Shown: piece by piece, positions 14,021 through 19,785 of the stretch
How the letters are laid out: every line of letters begins with the position of its first letter
Position numbering within the stretch: the first letter of the stretch is position 1
Assembly: GCA_030666985.1 (NCBI GenBank)
Contig: DAOUWT010000014.1
Coordinates: 1-19,785, forward strand
Direction: 5' to 3'
DNA from: Chloroflexota bacterium
Lineage (GTDB): Bacteria; Chloroflexota; Anaerolineae; Anaerolineales; UBA11858
Length of the DNA stretch: 19,785 bases
Program-made: the position numbers and the translations under genes
The notes under the pieces: generated by a model
Seen by the model: the letters and a program-made list of their open reading frames with translations, nothing else
Told to the model about the DNA's origin: nothing
Databases searched by the model: none

Positions 14021-14415
14021 CTGTTATGACTCAACAAATTCAACCGCACTGGACTGCTGTCCGCCCATATCTCTCAATTCACACTGAAAGAGATTATGAT
14101 CGGGCTGTCGAGCAGATGAACGGGCTGATTGATGAGATTGGCACGGATGAAAACCACCCCATGTATGAATTTCTGGATACGTTGGGAACAATGATTCATG
14201 CGTATGAGGAAAGGAATTATCACATGCCGCTAGCCAGCGGTCCCGAGGTTTTGCGTTACCTGATGGCAGAGCATGATTTGCGGCAGGTTGATTTACAAGA
14301 AGTCGGTTCCCAGGGGGTTGTGTCTGAAATCCTTAACGGGAAAAGAGAATTAAACGTGCGCCAAATACGAGCCTTAGCCAGACGTTTTCGTGTCTCGCCG
14401 GCTGTTTTTATTTAG
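14017..14415 (+). CDS. higA: HigA-family antitoxin with helix-turn-helix (module 1)
   Basis: A 132-residue antitoxin from the ATG at 14017, which overlaps the toxin stop (ATGA) and has AAGGAG (14001-14006) 10 bases upstream. The ATG at 14008 would leave only one base after the AAGGAG. The N-terminal half (HWTAVRPYLSIHTERDYDRAVEQMNGLIDEIG) is the toxin-binding part seen in this HigA type. The C-terminal half (about 75-132) is a Cro/CI-like helix-turn-helix: LRYLMAEHDLRQVDLQEVGSQGVVSEILNGKRELNVRQIRALARRF. It should neutralise HigB and repress the operon. Confidence 0.9.
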   Translation: MTVMTQQIQPHWTAVRPYLSIHTERDYDRAVEQMNGLIDEIGTDENHPMYEFLDTLGTMIHAYEERNYHMPLASGPEVLRYLMAEHDLRQVDLQEVGSQGVVSEILNGKRELNVRQIRALARRFRVSPAVFI

Positions 14416-14437
14416 CGGTTGCCAAATTCCAAATATA

Positions 14438-14494
14438 AGCCTGACCCCAAAGAGGTCGCGGACACATCCGCTGAAACCTCTCAGTGGTCAGGCT
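14438..14494. terminator. Three-tier hairpin between convergent genes
   Basis: Nested perfect stems AGCCTGACC/GGTCAGGCT (9 bp), AGAGGT/ACCTCT (6 bp) and GCGGA/TCCGC (5 bp) close on the loop CACA, separated by small internal loops. A short T-rich stretch follows on the plus strand (ATATTTTG). It lies 22 bases after the higA stop and before the convergent stress-protein gene, so a terminator function is likely. Confidence 0.7.
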
Positions 14495-14536
14495 AATATT
14501 TTGTGGATCTCTAGGAAGCTACGGGGGTAAGAATAA

Positions 14537-14597
14537 AGTGAGGCGTGAGGCGTAAAACGTGACCGAGTAATTCACGCATCACGCTTTACGTTTCACT
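14537..14597. repeat. Long imperfect inverted repeat made of GTGAAACGTRA units
   Basis: AGTGAGGCGTGAGGCGTAAA and onward to ACGTGA is opposed by TTCACGCATCACGCTTTACG and on to TTTCACT. About 20 of 26 positions pair, most of the rest being G-U, around an 8-base loop. It is built from the same unit as the arrays at 11667-11709 and 13320-13370, and ends 8 bases before the stop of the stress-protein gene. Confidence 0.65.
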
Positions 14598-14605
14598 GGT
14601 AAGCA

Positions 14606-15028
14606 TTAAATAATGCGAGTTTCGATGCCTGTCTCATCCTCGATCTCGGAGGCAAAGGCTTTGAGGGCGGCATCCTCAAAGACAGCCTCTGGCCCCAGGG
14701 AACCGCCTAACACAATAAGGGTCGCGCCGATCTCTTTTGCCGCCGCAGCCAGTTCTACCCGTAACTGCCCCTGGCGCACAATGGTCTGGGCCTCCAGACC
14801 CTGGGCCGCGGCCCGCTCCTGGGCCATCACTAGTTGGAATTTGCCCAACTTTTCTAAACTCGATTCTACGTCTACCACCAAGGGAGCAGCCATCTGGTTC
14901 AGAAAGCTGATGTTGGCAACGTAGAGAAAAACCAGCTCGTCGCCTCGTTCTTTTGCCAGGGCGATGACGGCATCTTGAGTGGGATAGCTATCCTCGCCTC
15001 CACGTGTGGCACATAAAATCTTGCCCAT
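14606..15028 (-). CDS. Universal stress protein (UspA-like)
   Basis: A 140-residue single-domain UspA-fold protein. The start at 15028 is chosen because AAGGAGG stands directly upstream; a longer open frame to 15232 overlaps the permease and lacks family resemblance. It begins MGKILCATRGGEDSYPTQD, the typical first strand and ATP-loop region, and continues with LAKERGDELVFLYVAN and LIVLGGSLG. The usual C-terminal ATP motif (GxxGx9GS/T) is not well formed, so nucleotide binding is uncertain. It follows the permease gene by 11 bases, and the permease stop codon lies inside its Shine-Dalgarno region (TAAGGAGG). Co-translation and a regulatory or energy-sensing role toward the permease are likely but inferred. 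Confidence 0.85.
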   Translation of the reverse strand: MGKILCATRGGEDSYPTQDAVIALAKERGDELVFLYVANISFLNQMAAPLVVDVESSLEKLGKFQLVMAQERAAAQGLEAQTIVRQGQLRVELAAAAKEIGATLIVLGGSLGPEAVFEDAALKAFASEIEDETGIETRII

Positions 15029-15039
15029 GTTCTTCCTCC

Positions 15040-16449
15040 TTAATATCGAACCAGCAACCACACCGTTGCTGACAAAAGGGTGGCTATCACCACCGGTACG
15101 CCATCCCGCATGAAGCGCCCAAAGCTGAGACGGTAACCGGCCTGAGCCAACAAGCCGACTGCAACAATGCTGGCTGCGGATCCCAAGATAGTGGAGTTCC
15201 CCCCCAGGTCGGCGCCCAAGATGAGTGACCAATATAAGATATTATTCCCAGCGCCGGGAATAGTAGCGCTTAAAAAGTCAGCAATCGGGAGGGCCGCAAC
15301 AGTGAAGGGGATGTTAGCCACGATCCCTGAAGCGACGCCTGGTATCCAAATCATCAAGATTGTTGCTAGTGTAAGGTTGTCTCCGGCCAGATTGCCGATG
15401 ATCCCGGCTATCCAGGCAATGACTCCCGTGGCCTCAAGCCCGCCAACAATAACGAAAATAGCGATAAAGAATATCAGTGTAGTCCAATCCACTTCGTGCA
15501 ACATGCGGTGCATATCAGGCCGCACCCAAGCGACCAGGATAGCCGCGCCGCTCAGGGCAATAACGGCTGGCGGCATCCCACCGAATAAATCTCCGGTAAA
15601 AAACAGGATCATCATCAGCAATCCCACAAATCCCGCTTTCCATAGTAAAGTGACGTCGGTAATGCGGGCGCCAGTTTCTAGTTGGGCCACCAGCGTGGGA
15701 GAGAACTCCTTCTTAGCCCCGGCAAACTCGCGCCGATAGAGCCAGCTTATTACGATCAAAAAGGGGATCATACACTGGATGGCGATGGGAGCCATATTGA
15801 CCAGATACTCGACAAAACTTAGCCCCAGGTGCGAGCCGACGATAGTGCTGGGCGGGTCGCCGATGATAGTCATCGCGCCGCCGATGTTGGAGGCCAGCAC
15901 TTCGGGGATCACGTAAGTAAAGGGATGGACGCCTACCGTCTGAGCGATCTGGATGGATAACGGCACCAGGAGCAAGATGGCCGTCACGTTGTTGAGAAAA
16001 GCCGAAATCACGCCGGTGAGCAGGCACAGGGCCATCCCCAACAGCCAGGCGTTGCCCTTTGCCATACGAAAAGCGCGGAAGGCCACCCAGTTGATGGCTC
16101 CGGTCTCGCTGAACATGGCCATAAAAATCATCATGCCCATTATCAGCCAGATGACGTTCCAGTCCACAAAAGTCATAGATTCTTCAAAGTTGATGATATG
16201 CAGGGCAGGGAAGAATGCGCCGCCAATATAGTGAACCAGCCAAACAGCCGCCGCGCCCAGCAGTGCCGCAGCCGTTTCGTGCATCCAGCGCAAGCTGATG
16301 GCGGCAAAAATGAGCAAAAAGATGCCGGTGGAAATGAAAAAGGATGGGCCATATCCTTCTCCGGCGGGCTGGGCAAGCAGCCACCATACCCCTCCAATGA
16401 GGCCCGCGATTCCCGCACCGGCTAGACCATATAATCCGTATCGTTTCAT
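15040..16449 (-). CDS. ArsB/NhaD-type (ion transporter superfamily) permease
   Basis: A 469-residue integral membrane protein with about 11-12 hydrophobic segments, at the inner membrane. It carries the two-fold pseudo-repeat of the ion transporter superfamily: first half SAFLNNVTAILLLVPLS and IGGAMTIIGDPPSTIVGS, second half VASGIVANIPFTVAALPI and GADLGGNSTILGSAASIVAV. The paired NNVT and GGNST signatures fit ArsB, NhaD and SLC13-type Na+- or H+-coupled carriers. No arsR or arsC gene is present, so arsenite export is not supported; a Na+/H+ or anion role is equally possible. TAGGAGG lies 6-7 bases before the start. The stress protein gene follows after 11 bases and a small secreted peptide gene lies 155 bases upstream. 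Confidence 0.85.
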   Translation of the reverse strand: MKRYGLYGLAGAGIAGLIGGVWWLLAQPAGEGYGPSFFISTGIFLLIFAAISLRWMHETAAALLGAAAVWLVHYIGGAFFPALHIINFEESMTFVDWNVIWLIMGMMIFMAMFSETGAINWVAFRAFRMAKGNAWLLGMALCLLTGVISAFLNNVTAILLLVPLSIQIAQTVGVHPFTYVIPEVLASNIGGAMTIIGDPPSTIVGSHLGLSFVEYLVNMAPIAIQCMIPFLIVISWLYRREFAGAKKEFSPTLVAQLETGARITDVTLLWKAGFVGLLMMILFFTGDLFGGMPPAVIALSGAAILVAWVRPDMHRMLHEVDWTTLIFFIAIFVIVGGLEATGVIAWIAGIIGNLAGDNLTLATILMIWIPGVASGIVANIPFTVAALPIADFLSATIPGAGNNILYWSLILGADLGGNSTILGSAASIVAVGLLAQAGYRLSFGRFMRDGVPVVIATLLSATVWLLVRY

Positions 16450-16518
16450 CTATTGCCTCCTACATAGGTTAAGCTGGTGGTTCAATGTCATTAAGACAAG
16501 GAGCTATTCACTTCCCCA

Positions 16519-16590
16519 TGATCGAACCGGAACCGTGTTCCGGTGAGTTTTACCCATAGAGTCCGGCGGAACGCGGTTCCGCCTCGATCA
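16519..16590. repeat. Two-hairpin intergenic element, copy C (three-way junction)
   Basis: The best-formed copy. Perfect outer repeat TGATCGA (16519-16525) / TCGATCA (16584-16590). Directly inside are hairpin ACCGGAAC/GTTCCGGT (16526-16544, loop CGT) and hairpin GGCGGAAC/GTTCCGCC (16565-16583, loop GCG), with a 20-base spacer between them. All stems are perfect. It lies between the small secreted peptide gene and the permease gene. Confidence 0.85.
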
Positions 16591-16604
16591 GCTTTGAGAG
16601 ACAC

Positions 16605-16739
16605 TTATCTTAACTTAATGAAATTGGCTGGTGGTTTGTTATCTGTTTCGACAAGCTCATGGGCTAACGCTGGCCCAATCAAAAGGCTAGACATAAGAAC
16701 TAAGCCGAGTATTACCAAAAATCGGTTCCTTACCTGCAT
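16605..16739 (-). CDS. Small secreted peptide, 44 residues
   Basis: A 44-residue open frame with GGAGG 5 bases before the ATG. The sequence is MQVRNRFLVILGLVLMSSLL followed by IGPALA and HELVETDNKPPANFIKLR. It has a textbook signal peptide: Arg at positions 4 and 6, a hydrophobic core 8-22, and an ALA cleavage box ending at residue 26. The predicted mature peptide is about 18 residues. It is the first gene of a likely minus-strand unit with the permease and the stress protein. Its stop codon lies 15 bases before hairpin element C, so it could be the front of a longer secreted protein truncated by the element, or a genuine small exported peptide. No family recognised. Confidence 0.6.
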   Translation of the reverse strand: MQVRNRFLVILGLVLMSSLLIGPALAHELVETDNKPPANFIKLR

Positions 16740-16822
16740 CTAAGCCTCCACTACATTAACATATATCACTAAAGAGTGCTCAATACCTCCGCGTTGAAAT
16801 TCTGAAACAAGTCAGAGCTATT

Positions 16823-17128
16823 TTATCCAACCATTTCGTATTGGAGAACTTCTTGTTCTAAACGACTTCCTAATTCATCCTCGGCTACGTCTAAATCGTA
16901 ATCACTTTGTAATCCCATCCAAAACTGAGCTGAGGTTCCAAAAAAACGAGATAATCTTAAAGCCGTATCTGCAGTGATACTTCGTTTTCCAAGAACGATG
17001 GCGTTGACGCGGCGGGCGTCTACGCCAATGTTTATGGCTAAACGATTTTGACTCAAATCCATTGGTCGCAGGAATTCTTCTAACAGCACTTCGCCAGGAT
17101 GGACGGGGTTTAATTTTATCTCTGTCAT
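16823..17128 (-). CDS. higA: HigA-family addiction-module antitoxin (module 2)
   Basis: A 101-residue antitoxin. The start at 17128 gives MTEIKLNPVHPGEVLLEEFL, the standard HigA opening, with AAAGG upstream; a longer frame to 17200 would overlap higB and add an unrelated hydrophobic leader. The helix-turn-helix is clear: LSQNRLAINIGVDARRVNAIVLGKRSITADTALRLSRFFGTSAQFWMGLQSDYDLDVAE. It follows higB after a 19-base gap. It should bind HigB and repress the operon, probably through the palindrome over the promoter at 17433-17453. It is unrelated in detail to the antitoxin of module 1. Confidence 0.93.
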   Translation of the reverse strand: MTEIKLNPVHPGEVLLEEFLRPMDLSQNRLAINIGVDARRVNAIVLGKRSITADTALRLSRFFGTSAQFWMGLQSDYDLDVAEDELGSRLEQEVLQYEMVG

Positions 17129-17147
17129 TTTGTATTTTACCTTTATG

Positions 17148-17429
17148 TTAGTGATAATCTGTAATCTCAACACGATAAGCATCGTCATTTTGCCATTCAA
17201 AGCAAATTCGCCATTGTTTATTTATACGAATACTGTGTTCTCCAGTCCTATCACCGCCTAATTTTTCTAATTGATTTCCAGGTGGGATTCTCAGGTCGTT
17301 TATATTCACTGCATTATGCAGCATACGAAGTTTGCGATAAGCTCTTTGCTGAATATCATGCGGCAGCTTTCTCGAATAGGTTCGCGAAAACACCTTTTTG
17401 GTTTCTTTGTCTCTGAAAGACTGTATCAT
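17148..17429 (-). CDS. higB: HigB-like (RelE/ParE superfamily) toxin (module 2)
   Basis: A 93-residue protein of the HigB-like plasmid-maintenance killer family, a ribosome-dependent mRNA endonuclease. It opens MIQSFRDKETKKVFSR and has the expected core LRMLHNAVNINDLRIPPGNQLEKLGGDRTGEHSIRINKQWRICFEWQNDDAYRVEITDYH, with the conserved Asn-Asp-Leu-Arg-x-Pro-Pro-Gly-Asn segment, Gly-x-Tyr/His-Ser-Ile-Arg-Ile-Asn strand and the C-terminal Asp-Tyr-His. All of these are usual in active members. It is the first gene of the operon and lacks a leader with a ribosome binding site. Confidence 0.93.
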   Translation of the reverse strand: MIQSFRDKETKKVFSRTYSRKLPHDIQQRAYRKLRMLHNAVNINDLRIPPGNQLEKLGGDRTGEHSIRINKQWRICFEWQNDDAYRVEITDYH

Positions 17430-17432
17430 GCC

Positions 17433-17464
17433 CGTATTGTATAGCGCAATACGCTAAGCGTCAA
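17433..17464 (-). promoter_or_regulatory. Promoter-operator of higBA module 2
   Basis: On the minus strand TTGACG (17459-17464), exactly 17 bases, then TACAAT (17436-17441). The inverted repeat CGTATTG (17433-17439) / CAATACG (17447-17453) covers the -10 box and spacer, a good HigA operator. The predicted start of transcription is about 17429, the A of the higB ATG, implying a leaderless message. Confidence 0.75.
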
Positions 17465-17825
17465 GTGCTACAGCAGGGGAGTGTTTATGAAAGTGTGTTG
17501 GTACACGGTTCAGACCTGACAGGTTCAGTATACGCTCCCGCATTTGAGGGACGCCCCCCCTGGCCCGGATTCCTGTCCACGAGGCGCAAACCCTGCCCCA
17601 GCGTTGAACGTGTCCCACCATGTTCTACCTCTCCCATATCCCCCAAAAGTGGTAGAACTGCATTGCACTTCGGTTTTGTAGGCAGACTCGTGGTGCAACG
17701 CACCCAATGCACCACTAACATTTTGAGCAAGTACCTTTTAGGGCTTAGATGTTCTTTGTGTGTTTCAGATCACTTTTTTGATGCTCACCGCCGCCACTTT
17801 GGTCTCTGGTATTTTGGCTGGAATA
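17465..17825. other. Non-coding stretch with several inverted repeats
   Basis: No convincing gene on either strand. Visible structures: ACCTG-A-CAGGT (17514-17524), GTTCTACC (17622-17629) / GGTAGAAC (17651-17658), and GTGGTGCA (17690-17697) / TGCACCAC (17708-17715). An open frame of 81 codons on the minus strand crosses these repeats and has no family resemblance. The region could hold a terminator for the minus-strand kinase gene, or decayed repeats. Confidence 0.5.
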
Positions 17826-18962
17826 CTAACCGCCATGGACGGGAATCGCAAACCTAAAAGTTGAACCGCTGCCCACTATTGACTCGACGGAAATTTCCCC
17901 TTCAAGTCCATCAATCACCCGTTTGACGATTGCCAACCCTAAGCCAGTTCCCCGAATGCCAAGCTCTTTAGCGTTTTTGGCGCGGAAGAACTCCGAGAAC
18001 AGGCGTTCCTGGTCTTCGGGATGGATGCCGATCCCGGTATCCTGCACCTCACCGATGACACTGCCCCCCTCGGCGTGCAGGCGAACGGTCACGGAGCCGT
18101 TTTCGGGGGTGTATTTTATGGCGTTGCTGACCAGGTTACGCCACAGGCTCTTGATCTGTTCGGGGGCGGCAATCACCACGGGGATATCCTCCCCCGCCTC
18201 GATTTCAAACTGGATGCTTTTTTGCGTGACCTGTCCCTTAAAGTCATCCACAATGGCATAGAGGACTTCGCCCAGCCGGACTTCTGCCATATTGAACGCA
18301 TCGATAACATCGAGATGTCCCAATTCCAACAAATCGGCAAGTAAATCAATCTCCTCTTGCGTGCGCGTCAGGCACTTGGCAATGATTTCGGGCTGGTCTT
18401 CCGGGGGGATATATCCCTGCTGGATGAGTTCGAGATAATTCTGGATGGCAGACACCGGTGACTGGAGATCGTGAGTCACAAGGCGGATGAACTGTCGCTT
18501 GGCGCGGTCTAGCTCCTCCAGGCGGGATGTCTCTTCAGCCAGGCGGCACGCTTCGGCCTCGGCGGCCTGGGTGCGTTTGGCCTCCAGGGAAAGCCTGCGC
18601 CGCTCGAGGCCCTGGTTAACCGTCAGGAGCAGGGCATCCACCGAAAAAGGTTTGGACAGGAAATCGTAAGCCCCCTCTTTGATGGCCCTCACCGCCAGTT
18701 CTACGGTTGCGTACCCGGTGATCATCACGCATACGGTTTCAGGGTCGTAGGCGTGAATGGATGCAATCAGGTCGATGCCGCTCACATCGGGCATCATCAC
18801 GTCAATGAGTACCAAGCCGTAGCCATTGGCCTGAACTTTTTGCAGTCCCGTTTCCCCATTGAACGCTGTCTCGACGGCGTACCCTTCCGGAGTCAGCGCC
18901 CGTTGGATACCCTCACAGATGCTGATCTCATCATCAATTACTAGAATTTTTGTGTTGTTCAT
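17826..18962 (-). CDS. Response regulator-histidine kinase hybrid (REC-HisKA-HATPase)
   Basis: A 378-residue soluble hybrid. Receiver domain 1-120 with Asp10/Asp11, phospho-acceptor Asp54 (VLIDVMMPD), Thr82 and Lys104 all in place. A coiled-coil linker (121-158, rich in Glu/Arg/Ala) leads to a HisKA domain with His164 in RLVTHDLQSPVSAIQNYLEL. The HATPase domain follows, with N-box NLVSNAIKYTPENG (276-289), G1 DTGIGI (308-313) and G2 GTGLGLAIVKRV. The receiver is N-terminal, so the kinase output is probably controlled by phosphorylation from the partner kinase encoded 28 bases upstream. No DNA-binding domain and no membrane segment. A downstream response regulator must lie outside the window. 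Confidence 0.92.
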   Translation of the reverse strand: MNNTKILVIDDEISICEGIQRALTPEGYAVETAFNGETGLQKVQANGYGLVLIDVMMPDVSGIDLIASIHAYDPETVCVMITGYATVELAVRAIKEGAYDFLSKPFSVDALLLTVNQGLERRRLSLEAKRTQAAEAEACRLAEETSRLEELDRAKRQFIRLVTHDLQSPVSAIQNYLELIQQGYIPPEDQPEIIAKCLTRTQEEIDLLADLLELGHLDVIDAFNMAEVRLGEVLYAIVDDFKGQVTQKSIQFEIEAGEDIPVVIAAPEQIKSLWRNLVSNAIKYTPENGSVTVRLHAEGGSVIGEVQDTGIGIHPEDQERLFSEFFRAKNAKELGIRGTGLGLAIVKRVIDGLEGEISVESIVGSGSTFRFAIPVHGG

Positions 18963-18990
18963 GGCTCACTTTCCTGCCAGAATTCTTTTG

Positions 18991-19785
18991 TCATCCAATC
19001 AAATTTCGGTTGGATGCTTTGTTAGAGCGTTGTATTGCCGCGCCATGGTTAGGCAGGCGGACATGCAATTGGATGGTGAAAGTTGTCCCCTCCCCAATCT
19101 GGCTTTGGGTGTTGATCTGACCTCGGTGCATTTTGATGATCCCATAGACGATCGCTAATCCCAAGCCGGTGCCTTTCCCGATCGGTTTGGTGGTGAAGAA
19201 AGGGGTATACACTTTGGGCAGATTTTCGGGAGCGATGCCCTCTCCAGTATCTTCGACCTCGATGGTCACCATCCCGGTTGGGCCTGGCCTCGTCCTGATG
19301 TTGATCCTCCCGCCTACCGGCATGGCCTCCGCGGCGTTCGACAGCAAATTGATGAATACAGCCTGGAGTTGGGCCGGGTCGGCCTGAATTTCTGGCAGGT
19401 CAGGGGCCAGATCGGTGTGAATGCTGATATCTTCGTAGATGGCATGTTTGCCCTCGATCTCGATGATGGTCTGGATCAGCGCGTTGAGATCAAGTACCCG
19501 AGCCTCAACCTGGTGCTGGCGGGCAAAGTCAAGCAGGGCGGCCACAATGGTCTTACAGCGGTTGGTCTCGCGGAGGATGGTTTCCAGGTCGTCGCAATGA
19601 GAGTCATCTTCGGCACATTCCCGTTTTAAAATATCGGCGTATAACAGCACGGTAGCCAGCGGATTGTTGAGTTCGTGAGCCACACCAGCAGCCAATTGAC
19701 CGAGAGCAGCCAGATTCTCCTTATGCACCAGTTGATCCTGGGTAGCCTGCAAGGTATCGAGCATATTGTTGAATGCCGCGGCCAG
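18991..19785 (-). CDS. Sensor histidine kinase, HAMP-HisKA-HATPase part (5' end beyond the window)
   Basis: The frame is open to the right edge: the last 21 bases encode LAAAFNN, which joins MLDTLQATQD to give the end of a HAMP domain, so the ATG at 19764 is internal and the true start is off-window. The visible part has the coiled-coil LVHKENLAALGQLAAGVAHELNNPLATVLLYADIL with the phospho-acceptor His in AHELNNP, then N-box NLLSNAAEAMPVGG, G1 VEDTGEGI, F-box YTPFFTTKPIGKG and G2 GTGLGLAIVYGIIKMHRG. A HAMP end implies membrane-spanning and sensor parts upstream. It is the upstream gene of a two-gene unit with the hybrid protein and is its likely partner. Confidence 0.92.
   Translation of the reverse strand: MAAAFNNMLDTLQATQDQLVHKENLAALGQLAAGVAHELNNPLATVLLYADILKRECAEDDSHCDDLETILRETNRCKTIVAALLDFARQHQVEARVLDLNALIQTIIEIEGKHAIYEDISIHTDLAPDLPEIQADPAQLQAVFINLLSNAAEAMPVGGRINIRTRPGPTGMVTIEVEDTGEGIAPENLPKVYTPFFTTKPIGKGTGLGLAIVYGIIKMHRGQINTQSQIGEGTTFTIQLHVRLPNHGAAIQRSNKASNRNLIG

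Noticed and set aside
15167..15739. 190-codon open frame on the plus strand opposite the permease
   Set aside because: Antisense shadow of conserved membrane segments; no ribosome binding site or domain.
15040..16449. Permease as a dedicated arsenite exporter
   Set aside because: No arsR, arsC or arsA nearby; the motifs are shared by Na+/H+ and anion carriers of the same superfamily.

Overview
The window is bacterial chromosome, probably from an uncultured member of the Chloroflexota (Anaerolineae-like). That placement is inference. It rests on the SpoIIIAA/Ycf45-type R3H ATPase, the pdxS-pdxT pair, moderately G+C-rich housekeeping genes, and many short degenerate tandem repeats and hairpin elements between genes. 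No rRNA or tRNA gene was seen, so the phylum cannot be fixed from this window.

Layout, left to right. (1) 1-2530, plus strand: a short-chain dehydrogenase with an eroded active site, an enoyl-CoA hydratase, and an AAC(3)-family acetyltransferase, separated by short tandem-repeat tracts. A bidirectional terminator (2567-2599) follows. (2) 2633-8796, minus strand: a clearly A+T-rich island. In transcription order it holds a thymidylate-kinase-like pseudokinase, a thymidylate-kinase-like protein with a C-terminal extension, a canonical-type thymidylate kinase, a MazG-like/TIR protein, a second thymidylate kinase and a second MazG-like/TIR protein. It ends at a G+C-richer fragment holding only the last 44 codons of yet another thymidylate kinase. 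(3) 8797-13296, minus strand: a candidate promoter and leader for the island, the R3H ATPase gene, a GNAT-like hypothetical gene, and pdxT and pdxS (vitamin B6 synthesis). (4) 13300-14500: a long non-coding stretch with a hairpin element, then a HigB/HigA toxin-antitoxin module. (5) 14600-16740, minus strand: a universal stress protein, an ArsB/NhaD-type permease and a 44-residue secreted peptide. (6) 16823-17464, minus strand: a second, unrelated HigB/HigA module with a readable promoter-operator. (7) 17826-19785, minus strand: a receiver-histidine kinase hybrid and a sensor histidine kinase that runs off the right edge.

The most interesting part is the island. Two proteins join a doubled MazG-like, cysteine-rich N-terminal region to a C-terminal TIR domain with its catalytic Glu, and both are interleaved with dTMP-kinase paralogues. 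TIR domains are common NAD-cleaving effectors of phage defence, and MazG and Tmk both act on (deoxy)nucleotides. A nucleotide-sensing abortive-infection system is therefore a reasonable hypothesis. I know of no named system with this composition, and I cannot search for one here. The left boundary lies inside a thymidylate kinase gene, so the resident tmk may have been replaced by the island's own copies.

A second theme is small-scale DNA architecture. At least three intergenic regions carry the same plan (an outer inverted repeat enclosing two hairpins, with different arm sequences that still pair). At least seven places hold 7-10-nt degenerate tandem arrays resembling cyanobacterial STRR sequences, some of which run into start or stop codons.
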